From Promicromonospora sp. Populi (GTDB lineage Bacteria; Actinomycetota; Actinomycetes; Actinomycetales; Cellulomonadaceae), in NCBI RefSeq assembly GCF_041081105.1, contig NZ_CP163528.1, forward strand, positions 2,728,001 through 2,792,000: 64,000 nt of DNA, given 5' to 3'. Positions 1-7,801 of the stretch are shown here, one piece after another. The notes beneath the pieces are model-generated. The model was not told the DNA's origin, made no database searches, and saw only the letters and a program-made list of their open reading frames with translations. Position 1 is the stretch's first letter. Each line of letters starts with the position of its first letter. The translations under genes and the position numbers were made by a program.

Positions 1-1
1 G

Positions 2-241
2 ATGCGCTTCACCGTGGAGACCGCCGGTGTCCTCGCCGTCTTCGCGGGGGTCGTCGGCGCCGGGCTCTCGGTCGCGGCCTACGTCGCCGCCGCGATCGGC
101 TACCGCCGGGCCAACCGCGCACTGCGCCGCACCGGCTCGCTGGACCACGGAGCGGCCCCGATAGCCCTGGCCACCGCCGCCGCGCTGGTCCTGGGCGCCG
201 CCTGCGGAACCTACCTGGTCCTCAGCGCCCTAAACCCCTGA
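2..241 (+). CDS. small two-helix membrane protein, unknown
   Basis: A 79-residue reading frame whose first ATG lies one base inside the window, so it may be complete or be the tail of a longer gene. It has two hydrophobic stretches, about residues 6-34 and 52-75, separated by a basic loop rich in Arg, so it is probably an integral membrane protein with two helices. No family is recognised. It converges on the HIT gene with a gap of only 24 bases and no obvious terminator between them. Confidence 0.5.
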   Translation: MRFTVETAGVLAVFAGVVGAGLSVAAYVAAAIGYRRANRALRRTGSLDHGAAPIALATAAALVLGAACGTYLVLSALNP

Positions 242-265
242 CCCTGGACCGCGACGCTCTCCCGC

Positions 266-769
266 TCAGGCGAAATCTGTCGGGAGTTCCAGGGAAGCCC
301 GGAGCCGGTCGGCATAGGGTGCTCGGTCCGAGGCAGGCACGTCGGCCGCGTCCAGGTGGCGCAGGTAGAGCTGGTCGCCCCGGTACCGCGGAAAGACGTG
401 CACATGCAGGTGCCAGACGTCCTGGTCGCCGTCGGGCTCGTTGTGCTGCCGCGTCGAGACGCCGTCGCACCCGTAGGCCTGTTTCATCGCCACGGCGACT
501 CGACGGGTCAGATCCCAGACCGCGTGCCCGACGTCGTCCGGTAGGTCGTACAGGTTCTCGTAGTGCCCGCGAGGGATCACCAGAACCGCGCCGGGATTTG
601 CCGGCCACCACTTCGGCGAGATCCGGGCGTGGGCGAGGTCGCTCACGCCGACGACGTCGGTGGGCCGGTTCCGTTCGTCGAACACACCCTGCTGCAGCTG
701 GCAGAAGGGGCACTGGTAGTCGCTGGGCTCATGGCTGACAAAAAGGCGGTCAGGAGGCAGCTCGCGCAT
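266..769 (-). CDS. HIT-family nucleotide hydrolase/transferase-like protein
   Basis: This 167-residue protein carries the histidine-triad signature HLHVHVFPR near residues 115-125, the catalytic site of HIT hydrolases and transferases acting on nucleotide phosphoesters. A CPFC pair near residue 20 resembles the zinc-binding pair found in many bacterial HIT proteins. The reading frame continues upstream to 844, but that would overlap the PIN toxin gene, and ATG at 769 begins the conserved part. The natural substrate cannot be told from sequence. The gene lies 16 bases downstream of the toxin gene on the same strand and could be read from the same promoter. Confidence 0.85.
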   Translation of the reverse strand: MRELPPDRLFVSHEPSDYQCPFCQLQQGVFDERNRPTDVVGVSDLAHARISPKWWPANPGAVLVIPRGHYENLYDLPDDVGHAVWDLTRRVAVAMKQAYGCDGVSTRQHNEPDGDQDVWHLHVHVFPRYRGDQLYLRHLDAADVPASDRAPYADRLRASLELPTDFA

Positions 770-785
770 CACGTTGCAGCGCGCC

Positions 786-1343
786 TCAGAAGTCCGACGG
801 CCCACCGCGAATGAGGTCCGCGGTTCTCGGAGCCTCAACCGCAAGGCTCTTCAGCACAATCTCCGTGTCGCCGTTCTTCCAGGCGCGAGCGATCGCGTCA
901 ACGATCGCGGCGAGGACGGATGCGTGGTCCTGGAGGAGGCCCACCAGAAAATCGTCCGGATGTTCAGCGATCAGCCCGTACGGGACAAGGGCAGATGCGG
1001 GGAAGTCCCGGAGGTTCTTGGTCACGATTACCCTCGCCCCACCGGTGATCGCTGCAGCCATCACATGCCGATCGTCGACATCCGGCAGGTCGAGTGTGTT
1101 GATCAGTTCCTCATGCCCAGTGACTAGCACGTCCCGCAGAGCGCCGTTCATCAGTACCCGAGTTCTCTGCAGCCGGTCTGCACTAAGGTCGGGGCGATTG
1201 GCCTGGAGGTTCCGGAATGTCTCGTCCAGGATCTGCTCGCTCCACTTCGGGCGCACCAGCTGGGCCCGGCCGACGCGGATCAACACGTCACGCAACGTCG
1301 ACGGGTAAAGCACGTTGGCGTCGCACAGCGCTACGACCGCCAT
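786..1343 (-). CDS. PIN-domain toxin (putative RNase)
   Basis: The 185-residue product has the acidic PIN-domain pattern: Asp8 in ALCDAN, Glu41 in DETFRN, Asp90/Asp91 in DVDDRHVMAAA and the NLRDFP segment with Asn110 and Asp113. PIN domains are Mg-dependent ribonucleases and commonly serve as toxins of type II toxin-antitoxin pairs. Its ATG overlaps the stop of the upstream HTH gene by one base (TGATG), so the two are translationally coupled in antitoxin-first order. Toxicity and target RNA are inferred from the family. A C-terminal extension of about 60 residues beyond the core could help bind the antitoxin. Confidence 0.85.
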   Translation of the reverse strand: MAVVALCDANVLYPSTLRDVLIRVGRAQLVRPKWSEQILDETFRNLQANRPDLSADRLQRTRVLMNGALRDVLVTGHEELINTLDLPDVDDRHVMAAAITGGARVIVTKNLRDFPASALVPYGLIAEHPDDFLVGLLQDHASVLAAIVDAIARAWKNGDTEIVLKSLAVEAPRTADLIRGGPSDF

Positions 1344-1780
1344 CAGGTCAGACCGAGGTCATAGGTCTCCGCCGAGAGTTCGTCGACCGCAGCGAGGCGC
1401 TCCGCGTCATCGGCGCGCATGTACTCGACCAACGACGATGCCTTGACTCTGCGGTGCGTGCCCACCGTGCGGTAAGCAATCTTGCCCTGCTCCAGCAGCC
1501 CAATCAGGAACGGACGCGACACATTCAAGGCATCAGCAGCCTGCTGCGTGGTCAGTTCTGCCTGCGCTGGCAGCACGGTCACGCCTTCACCGTGCGCAAA
1601 CGCGGCAAGCACCTGCGCGAGCGCACTGATGGCCGAGCGCGGCACGACGATGTCGGCGCCCTCGTCAAACTGGAGATGAACTGGACCCTCCGCGACTGCT
1701 GCAGCGTCCAGTGCGCGCAGCGCAGACCGAGCCAGCTCAGCATCAGCCGGTCCGGGGATGACAGGCGTTGCCTCACTCAT
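1343..1780 (-). CDS. HTH (excisionase/MerR-like) antitoxin
   Basis: A 145-residue protein with a helix-turn-helix of the excisionase type at about residues 78-126 (LTTQQAADALNVSRPFLIGLL followed by YRTVGTHRRVK). The N-terminal 75 residues could contact the toxin. The start is ATG 1780, preceded by a good Shine-Dalgarno sequence (GAGGT, 5 nt spacing); a longer frame to 1858 would read through the tandem repeats and lacks such a site. It is the first gene of a toxin-antitoxin pair and probably represses its own promoter through the 9-bp repeats just upstream. Confidence 0.8.
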   Translation of the reverse strand: MSEATPVIPGPADAELARSALRALDAAAVAEGPVHLQFDEGADIVVPRSAISALAQVLAAFAHGEGVTVLPAQAELTTQQAADALNVSRPFLIGLLEQGKIAYRTVGTHRRVKASSLVEYMRADDAERLAAVDELSAETYDLGLT

Positions 1781-1791
1781 AGCGGACCTCC

Positions 1792-1829
1792 ATCGAAACA
1801 ATCGAAGCAAACGCAACAATCGAATCATA
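1792..1829 (-). promoter_or_regulatory. toxin-antitoxin promoter with tandem 9-bp operator
   Basis: Four tandem 9-bp units lie at 1792-1800, 1801-1809, 1810-1818 (degenerate) and 1819-1827, sharing the core ATCGAA. They overlap a TATGAT -10 hexamer on the minus strand (1824-1829), so the transcript would begin inside the repeats. This is the expected place for a binding site of the HTH antitoxin. Binding itself is inferred. The remaining bases up to 2037 hold no convincing gene. Confidence 0.55.
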
Positions 1830-2037
1830 GACGTTCGTTCCCGTGAAGGCCAGGACAACGAGCTCCAGCAGTCGCCCGATAGACGGGCTCCTCAACGGCG
1901 CGCAGGACGCCTGGATCTGTTCCTCACTCACCGCTTGACCGCGGATCCCATCAAGACGACCCCAGCACAATGCACCCGGTCATCGGCGTGTCGCGTGCAG
2001 TGTGTAGGGGTGGCCGGTCAAGGACGTCGTCGAGGCC

Positions 2038-3618
2038 TCAGAACGCGCGGTGGGTCCAGCGGCCCGCCAGCAGCGTGCCCGCGACCGGCATCTCGCGCAG
2101 AGCACCAGCATCCTCGGCGCCGATGGTGAGCGGGTCGGCGTCCAGGACTGCCAGGTCGGCCGGCGCACCCGCCGTCGGGAACAGGCCGCGGGCGTCCGTC
2201 GAGGCCTCCAGCGCCGTCCGGAGCCCGATCCGCTGCTCGGGGTGCCAGGCTGCGCGGCCGTCGCGTGAGCGGCTGACCGCCGCGGCGATCGCGAACCAGG
2301 GGTCGAGTGGCGCAACCGGGGCGTCCGAGCCCAGGGCGAGCACCGCACCGGCGTCGGCCAGGGACCCGTACGGGAAGGCGCGGCCGGTGCGGCCGGCCCA
2401 GTGCCGGTCGGCGATGTCGCGGTCGTCCATGGCGTGCTCGGGCTGGACCGACGCGACCACGCCGAGCGCGGCGAACCGGGCGAGGTCGGTGTCGTCGAGG
2501 AGCTGCGCGTGCTCGACCGAGCCGCGAGCGCCCGTTGCGGCGAACGCGTCCAGCGCCAGGGCGTTGGCGTGGTCGCCGATCGCGTGGATCGCGCACTGCA
2601 GGCCGCCGTCGTGGGCGCGCTTCATCAGCGGGACCAGCTCGTCCGGCGGGACCGAGAGGATGCCGTGCGCGTCGGCCCCGGTCAGACCGGGGTACGGGGC
2701 GTGGCAGTAGGCGGTGCGGGTGTTGAGCGAGCCGTCGGTGACCACCTTGAACGGCCCCTGCTCCAGCAGACCACCGCTGCCGGGCAGCACATCGCCGCTG
2801 CGCAGGCTCGCGGCCAGGACGTCGTCCAGCCAGGGGGTCCACACGCCGGCGCGCACCCGCAGCGCGTCGAACCCGGCGCCGAAGCGGCGGCGCCAGACCG
2901 AGAGGTTGTCGGTGATCTCCAGGTCGACGACGCCGACCACGCCCCGCGCCGCGGCGGCCGCGGCGGCGTCGGCCACCCAGGTGTCGGCGAGGTGGTCCGG
3001 CACGCGGTCGACGGCGGCGGCCAGCGGCAGCCACTCGCTCTCCCGCAGCACGCCCGTCGGATGCGCGCCGACGCCCACGAACCGCAGGCCCGCGGTGTTC
3101 AGCCAGGCACAGTGCAGGTCGCCGGAGACGAGGACCACCGGGGTGTCGCCCGCGACGTCGTCGAGCAAAGTGGCGGTCGGGACGTCTGGCCACAGGCCGT
3201 CCCGGAAGCCGTAGCCCACCAGGGCCGTCCCCGGCTCGAGCGGGCCTTCGGCGAGGCGGTCGCGCACGAGCCGGACTGCCTGGGCGGCAGATCCGGCGCC
3301 GGACAGGTCGAGCCGACGCCGCACGAGCGCCCACTGGGTGAGGTGTACGTGCTTGTCCCAGAGGCCGGGCAGGACGGTGCGGCCGTCGAGGTCGACGCGC
3401 TCCACCGGCCCTGCGCTCGCTCCAGCGTCTGGCTCGGCGTCCCCGGTTCCGGCGACGTTTCCGGTGACGTTTCCGGCGACGTCTCCGACGCCGACAGCGA
3501 GGGTGCCCGACGGCGCGACCGCGCGCACCCGGCCGTCCCGCAGCAGCAGGTCGACCGGCTCGGTGTGCCCGGCGAGGCGGGCGTTCGTGAGCAGCAGCGG
3601 TGCGGCCGCGGGGCTCAT
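2038..3618 (-). CDS. amidohydrolase, YtcJ-like
   Basis: A 526-residue metal-dependent hydrolase of the amidohydrolase superfamily. The metal ligands HVH are at residues 90-92 (DKHVHL), with further family motifs at VEHAQLL, SVQPEHAMDDRD and LGSDAPVAPLDPW, the usual order in the YtcJ subgroup. The substrate of this subgroup is generally unknown; it hydrolyses C-N bonds of exocyclic or cyclic amides. The start ATG overlaps the stop of the upstream PaiB-like gene (ATGA), so the two form an operon. An insert of about 27 residues rich in Gly, Asn, Val and Asp near residues 43-70 is encoded partly by a 12-bp tandem repeat and is unlikely to be part of the fold. Confidence 0.88.
   Translation of the reverse strand: MSPAAAPLLLTNARLAGHTEPVDLLLRDGRVRAVAPSGTLAVGVGDVAGNVTGNVAGTGDAEPDAGASAGPVERVDLDGRTVLPGLWDKHVHLTQWALVRRRLDLSGAGSAAQAVRLVRDRLAEGPLEPGTALVGYGFRDGLWPDVPTATLLDDVAGDTPVVLVSGDLHCAWLNTAGLRFVGVGAHPTGVLRESEWLPLAAAVDRVPDHLADTWVADAAAAAAARGVVGVVDLEITDNLSVWRRRFGAGFDALRVRAGVWTPWLDDVLAASLRSGDVLPGSGGLLEQGPFKVVTDGSLNTRTAYCHAPYPGLTGADAHGILSVPPDELVPLMKRAHDGGLQCAIHAIGDHANALALDAFAATGARGSVEHAQLLDDTDLARFAALGVVASVQPEHAMDDRDIADRHWAGRTGRAFPYGSLADAGAVLALGSDAPVAPLDPWFAIAAAVSRSRDGRAAWHPEQRIGLRTALEASTDARGLFPTAGAPADLAVLDADPLTIGAEDAGALREMPVAGTLLAGRWTHRAF
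3451..3486. repeat. 3 x 12-bp tandem repeat inside the amidohydrolase gene
   Basis: Three 12-bp units (GGCGACGTTTCC, with one difference in each of the other copies) occur in frame and encode a repetitive Gly-Asp/Asn-Val segment near the N terminus of the amidohydrolase. The segment is likely surface-exposed and length-variable. Confidence 0.75.
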
Positions 3619-4385
3619 GCCGCGCCCCCGGTCCGCCCGACGGTGGGGCCGTCCGCAGCGTCCGCAGCGTCCGCAGCGTCCGCAGCGTCCGCGGTGACCG
3701 CGCCGTACGCGCCGTCGTCCCGGCGGTCGAGCTCGGCGCGCATCTCGGCGGCGAGCGCCGGCTGTGCGTAGTGCGGGTCCGACCCGAGCGCCACCACTAC
3801 CCGTTCGGCGACGGCGCGCGGCTTGTCCTGGCTCAGCTTGGCCTTGCCCTGCCAGCGGGTGACGCGCAGGCGGAAGCCGGCGGCGCCCTTGGCGATACGC
3901 CGGGCATACTCCTCGACGCGGGGCAGCCGGACCGGGTCTGGCAGCGCCGACTCGTACCGGTCGACGGTGTCGGAAAGGATGCTGTACGACTCCTCCGGGC
4001 CCAGCAGCTCGACCGTGCAGTGCAGGTGCACGGCGACGTAGTTCCAGGTCGGGACCGCGGGCGTCAGGTCGTACCAGCCGGGCGACACGTAGCCGTGCGG
4101 GCCCTGCACGATCAGCAGCGACTCGCGGCCGCTGTCGAGCCCGTGCAGCACCTCGTCCGGCCGGCCGACGTGGCTGAGCAGGCTCATCGGCTCACCCGGC
4201 GGCGTCTCCTCCAGCAGGACTGGCAGGTGGGAGGCGACGGGGGCGCCGTCGTCGGCCACCGAGACGAGGGTGGCCCAGCCGTGCGTGCGGACCAGGTCCC
4301 GCACGCGGGCCTCGTCCTCGATCTGGTAGTCGCTGGTGTGGATCACGGTGCCATCGAACCATCGTGCGGGCCCGTTCCGGGCCAT
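3615..4385 (-). CDS. PaiB-family FMN-binding protein
   Basis: A 256-residue member of the FMN-binding split-barrel family known as PaiB or negative transcriptional regulator. Diagnostic stretches are ATLVSV with HLPVLL, HGYVSPGWY, TWNYVAVH and KLSQDK. ATG 4385 is preferred because it follows a plausible Shine-Dalgarno (AGGT, about 4 nt away); an upstream in-frame TTG at 4412 has no ribosome site. The C terminus is a run of Ala-Ala-Asp from a 9-bp repeat. The gene is coupled to the downstream amidohydrolase. Whether it regulates transcription or is a flavin-dependent enzyme is not known. Confidence 0.82.
   Translation of the reverse strand: MARNGPARWFDGTVIHTSDYQIEDEARVRDLVRTHGWATLVSVADDGAPVASHLPVLLEETPPGEPMSLLSHVGRPDEVLHGLDSGRESLLIVQGPHGYVSPGWYDLTPAVPTWNYVAVHLHCTVELLGPEESYSILSDTVDRYESALPDPVRLPRVEEYARRIAKGAAGFRLRVTRWQGKAKLSQDKPRAVAERVVVALGSDPHYAQPALAAEMRAELDRRDDGAYGAVTADAADAADAADAADGPTVGRTGGAA
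3651..3686. repeat. 4 x 9-bp perfect tandem repeat (Ala-Ala-Asp)
   Basis: Four identical 9-bp units (GTCCGCAGC on the plus strand), with a partial fifth, encode the AADAADAADAAD tail of the PaiB-like protein. Being multiples of three bases, copy changes would keep the frame. Confidence 0.85.
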
Positions 4386-4434
4386 CGAGACCTGGCCGTT
4401 ATCTGCGGTCAACCGGGCCGTAAAGCGGGCTCTC

Positions 4435-4440
4435 TACGGT
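4435..4440 (+). promoter_or_regulatory. -10 element of a leaderless transcript
   Basis: TACGGT ends 6 nt before the GTG start at 4447, and no Shine-Dalgarno precedes that codon. The spacing implies that transcription starts at or next to the start codon. No clear -35 is visible. Confidence 0.55.
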
Positions 4441-4446
4441 ACCGAT

Positions 4447-6693
4447 GTGCCCCTGCCCCACTCAGCGAGCGCCAGCCCTGGATCGCCCCCGACCGACACA
4501 GGACCGGCAGGGCGGATCGGCGCCGTCGACGGCCTGCGTGGCCTCGCCCTGATCCTCGTGGTCGCGTTCCACCTGTTCGGCGACGGCCGGGTCTCCGGCG
4601 GCGTGGACGTGTTCCTGCTGCTGTCCGGGTTCTTCGTCACGGGTTCGTTGCTGCGCCGCGCAGAGACCGGGCGGCTGCGGCTCGCCGCGCACTACGCGCG
4701 CACGCTCACGCGGCTGCTGCCGGCGGCACTCGTCGTACTGGCCGCGGTCACCGTGGCGCTGCTCACGCTCGCACCCCGGATGCGCTGGTCGGGGGTCCTG
4801 CGGGAGATCGGGGCGTCCGCGACCTTCTGGGAGAACTGGGAGCTGGCTCGCGCCGCGCTCGCCTACGGTGCCGCCGGGCCCGACGCCAGCCCGCTGCAGC
4901 ACTTCTGGTCGCTGTCGGTCCAGGGGCAGTTCTTCGCCGGCTGGCCGCTGGTGGTGCTGGGTGTGGTCGGCGTCGCGCAGCACCGCGCCCGGGCCGGGCG
5001 CACCCGGCTGACGCCCGGCGGGCTGCTCGCCACGGTCACCGGCGTCGCGACGGCGGCGTCCTTCGCCGGTGCGCTGTGGCTCGTCGCCGTGGACCAGCCG
5101 GTGGCCTACTTCAGCACGTTCACGCGGTTCTGGGAGCTCGGCGCGGGCGCGCTGCTCGCTCTGGCGCTCCGGCCGGGGCTGCGGTGGCGGGGCTCGGCAC
5201 GGTGGCGAAGCTCGGCGTGGTCGCGGGGCATCCTCGGGTGGGCCGGGCTCGCCCTGGTGGTCGGCTCGGGATTCCTGGTCGACGGCGCCCGCGTGTTCCC
5301 CGGCGCCTGGACGCTGGTCCCCGTCGGCGGCGCCGCGCTCGTCCTGATCGCGACCGCTCCGGGTCCGACTCTGCAAAGCGCGGCGCCGCAGGACCCGACG
5401 AGGCCCGCCTGGGGCGTCGAGCGCGTCCTGGACAGCGCCCCGCTCCGGTTCGGCGCGCGCGTCTCGTACGCCCTGTACCTCTGGCACTGGCCGGTCCTGG
5501 TCTTCTGGCTGCTGGTGACCGGATTCCACCGGGCAGGGCCTGTCACCGCCGTCAGCGTCCTCACGGTCTCTGCGGTCCTCGCGTGGCTGACCACGCGATA
5601 CGTCGCCGAACCGCTGCTCGCCCACGAGGCCCGCCGCGCCCGCCCGGCCCAGGAAACCCGCCCCGCCCGCCCGGCCCGCCCGGCCGGCGACGTCTCCCCC
5701 TCGGCCACCACCCCGCCGTCGGGCATCCGGACCCTCGCGGTGCTGACCGGCGCCGCCCTGCTGGTGCTGGGCGGCACCCAGGTCGCGGCCAACGCGCAGG
5801 AAGCGGCGGTGCGGCACGACCTCGCGGCGCTGCACGATCCCTCGCCCGACCACCCGGGCGCCGCCGCGCTCGCCCCCGACGCGCCGCTGACCGAGGCCTG
5901 GTCCGACGTCCCGTTCCGGCCTGCCACCTGGGTCGCGTTCGACGACCACCCGGACCGGCCGGACTGCGCGCAGAGCATCGAGCTGCCCGACCTGCTGGAG
6001 TGCACGGTGGTGGCAGCGGCGGAACCGACGGCCGTCGTCTATCTCGCCGGGGCCTCGCACGAGCAGCAGTACGAGGAGGCGTTTGTCGCGCTCGCCCGCC
6101 AGCACGGCTGGGAGCTGCGGGAGATGCTGAAGCACGGGTGTCGCCTCGCGGCGTCGGACGAGGGCGACCCGGAGCTCCCGCCGACCTGTGCCACGTGGAA
6201 CGAGCGAGCGCTGGACGCCCTGGTCGCCGCCCGCCCGGACGCCGTGGTCGTGGTGGGCACCCGAACCCACGAGGACGGCTCGCCGGAGGAGGTGCTGCAT
6301 GGCCAGGTCGACGCGTGGCAGATCCTGGCCGACGCCGGAGTCGGCGTGGTGACCGTGCGCGACAACCCCCGCTTCGAGTGGTTCGTACCCGAGTGCATGA
6401 CGGGCGAGACCATCCCGGCCGCCTGCGGGCGGCCCCGCACCGAGCAGCTCGCCGCCACCTCACCCGTGCGGACCACGCCCGGGGTGCCGGCCGCCGCCGT
6501 CCACCTGGACCTGACCGACTCGATCTGCGGACCCGAGCTGTGCGAGGCGGTGGTCGGCAACGTGCTCGTCTACCGCGACGACGACCACCTGACCAACACG
6601 TACGTGCGCACCCTTGCGCCCGTCATCGACGAGCAGCTGCGGTCGGCCGCCCCCTGGTTGTTCGACGACGGGAAACCCGCCGGATCCGGGTAA
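4447..6693 (+). CDS. acyltransferase-3 membrane protein with SGNH-like tail
   Basis: A 748-residue integral membrane protein of the OafA/acyltransferase-3 family, which moves acyl groups to extracellular glycans. The N-terminal domain keeps DGLRG, the catalytic-type His42 (AFHLF), GGVDVFLLLSGFF and the LYLWHWPV motif. The usual WSLxVEEQF is changed to WSLSVQGQF. After about 380 residues of membrane domain comes an extracytoplasmic SGNH-hydrolase-like tail where GDSH is replaced by GASH, keeping the Ser, and ending in the DDH block (YRDDDHLTN). GTG 4447 is chosen from the promoter position. The changed motifs suggest altered or reduced activity. The target glycan is unknown. Confidence 0.85.
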   Translation: MPLPHSASASPGSPPTDTGPAGRIGAVDGLRGLALILVVAFHLFGDGRVSGGVDVFLLLSGFFVTGSLLRRAETGRLRLAAHYARTLTRLLPAALVVLAAVTVALLTLAPRMRWSGVLREIGASATFWENWELARAALAYGAAGPDASPLQHFWSLSVQGQFFAGWPLVVLGVVGVAQHRARAGRTRLTPGGLLATVTGVATAASFAGALWLVAVDQPVAYFSTFTRFWELGAGALLALALRPGLRWRGSARWRSSAWSRGILGWAGLALVVGSGFLVDGARVFPGAWTLVPVGGAALVLIATAPGPTLQSAAPQDPTRPAWGVERVLDSAPLRFGARVSYALYLWHWPVLVFWLLVTGFHRAGPVTAVSVLTVSAVLAWLTTRYVAEPLLAHEARRARPAQETRPARPARPAGDVSPSATTPPSGIRTLAVLTGAALLVLGGTQVAANAQEAAVRHDLAALHDPSPDHPGAAALAPDAPLTEAWSDVPFRPATWVAFDDHPDRPDCAQSIELPDLLECTVVAAAEPTAVVYLAGASHEQQYEEAFVALARQHGWELREMLKHGCRLAASDEGDPELPPTCATWNERALDALVAARPDAVVVVGTRTHEDGSPEEVLHGQVDAWQILADAGVGVVTVRDNPRFEWFVPECMTGETIPAACGRPRTEQLAATSPVRTTPGVPAAAVHLDLTDSICGPELCEAVVGNVLVYRDDDHLTNTYVRTLAPVIDEQLRSAAPWLFDDGKPAGSG

Positions 6694-6727
6694 CCGACGA
6701 CGGGAAACCCGCCGGATCCGGGTAACC
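6664..6727. repeat. 32-bp tandem duplication across a stop codon
   Basis: Two perfect adjacent 32-bp copies (6664-6695 and 6696-6727) begin with GACGACGGGAAACCC and end with GGGTAACC. The first copy encodes the last residues (DDGKPAGSG) and stop of the acyltransferase; the second lies in the intergenic gap and provides the TAACCT -10 for the next gene. Each copy includes the palindrome CCGGATCCGG. Confidence 0.9.
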
Positions 6728-6728
6728 T
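6723..6728 (+). promoter_or_regulatory. -10 element ahead of second acyltransferase
   Basis: TAACCT lies 8 nt before ATG 6737, inside the second copy of the 32-bp duplication. No Shine-Dalgarno is present, so a leaderless or nearly leaderless mRNA is likely. Confidence 0.45.
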
Positions 6729-6736
6729 CTGCGGCG

Positions 6737-7801
6737 ATGACCAGCACGCGGCACGACCCCGGACCAGACCAGCTCAAGGGCATCCTCATGGTGCTCGTGA
6801 TCTTCGGGCACACGTTCTGGCAGGGCGTGGGCGACTCGTGGACCAAGTGGATGATCTACGGCTTCCACATGCCGATGTTCCTGTTCCTGTCCGGGTACAT
6901 GATCTCGATGGTCCGGTTCGGCACCCGGCCGTGGGGCGACCTGCTGCGCCACTACTGGAAGCGGATGATCGCCGCGTGGCTCGTGGTCAGCGTGCTGTGG
7001 CTGGCGCTGCACGAGCCGGACGCCTTCGCCAGCCCCCAGGCGTTCCTCGAGGTGCTGCTCCTGCGCCCGGCGTTCCACCTCTGGTACGTGCCGATGCTGT
7101 TCCTGAGCGTGCTGCTGCTGCGCCTGCTGGGCCGGCCACTCAACGCCTCACCCCCGGCTCGAGCGGCGCTCGGTGTGGCCGCCGTCGCGGGGGCACTGCT
7201 GTTCCAGACCCCGCTGAAGGAGCTGGTCCCTCAGGTCGTGCTGGACAACGTCGACGCCCGGTACGCCGGGTACTTCGTGTGGATCCTGCTCGGCGTAGCG
7301 GTACGCAACGGCTGGTTCCCGCGCCTGAGCCTGTGGTGGATCGCGCCGGTGGTCGCGGTCGGCCTCGTCGCCCGGAGCTGGGTCTACACGTCGGACGCCG
7401 CCGGGCCCTGGTGGAGCGTCGTCGCGTTCACCGTGCTCTCCCTGGGCGCGTCGCTGTGTCTGCCGGCGCTCCGCGACGCCCTGCGCACGCCGCTGCCGAT
7501 CGTCGGCGAGGGGCTGCGGACCATCGGCCACCACTCGCTGTACGTGTACCTGCTGCACCCGTTCGTCACCGACGCGCTGCACACCCCCGAGGTCGGCTGG
7601 GTGCGCTCGATGGTGCTCGGCGCCGCCGTCACCGTCGCGATCCTCGTGGCGAGCTGCATAGTGGCGGGCGTCCTGGAACCGGTGGGAGCGCGGCGCCGCC
7701 AGGGCCGCGACCATACGGTCGCGGCTCCTGACGGCGCGGTCACGGCTCCCGACGACGCGGTCACGGCTCCTGAGGCAGCACCTCGCGCAGCCGGTCGGTG
7801 A
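6737..7801 (+). CDS. acyltransferase-3 family membrane protein (acetylase-like)
   Basis: A 354-residue, multi-helix membrane protein of the acyltransferase-3 superfamily resembling fucose 4-O-acetylase-type enzymes: DQLKGILMVLVIFGH near the start, FHMPMFLFLSGY, FHLWYVPMLF and HHSLYVYLLHPF near the end. Unlike its two neighbours it has no SGNH tail. It probably O-acetylates a sugar during surface-glycan assembly; donor and acceptor are unknown. The last 25 residues are a low-complexity tail (AVTAPDDAVTAPE) encoded by a 21-bp repeat, and the final 41 bases overlap the convergent acyltransferase gene. Confidence 0.82.
   Translation: MTSTRHDPGPDQLKGILMVLVIFGHTFWQGVGDSWTKWMIYGFHMPMFLFLSGYMISMVRFGTRPWGDLLRHYWKRMIAAWLVVSVLWLALHEPDAFASPQAFLEVLLLRPAFHLWYVPMLFLSVLLLRLLGRPLNASPPARAALGVAAVAGALLFQTPLKELVPQVVLDNVDARYAGYFVWILLGVAVRNGWFPRLSLWWIAPVVAVGLVARSWVYTSDAAGPWWSVVAFTVLSLGASLCLPALRDALRTPLPIVGEGLRTIGHHSLYVYLLHPFVTDALHTPEVGWVRSMVLGAAVTVAILVASCIVAGVLEPVGARRRQGRDHTVAAPDGAVTAPDDAVTAPEAAPRAAGR
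7717..7779. repeat. 3 x 21-bp imperfect repeat at a convergent overlap
   Basis: Three 21-bp units starting with GGTC(A/G)CGGCTCC lie at 7717, 7738 and 7759. They span the stop codon of the minus-strand acyltransferase (7761) and encode the tail of the plus-strand one, so the repeat has lengthened the plus-strand protein into its neighbour. Confidence 0.75.

Noticed and set aside
3600..6725. A 1041-codon open frame on the plus strand.
   Set aside because: It runs antisense to the PaiB-like gene and out of frame with the acyltransferase; its product is Arg/Pro/Gly-rich, typical of shadow frames in GC-rich DNA.
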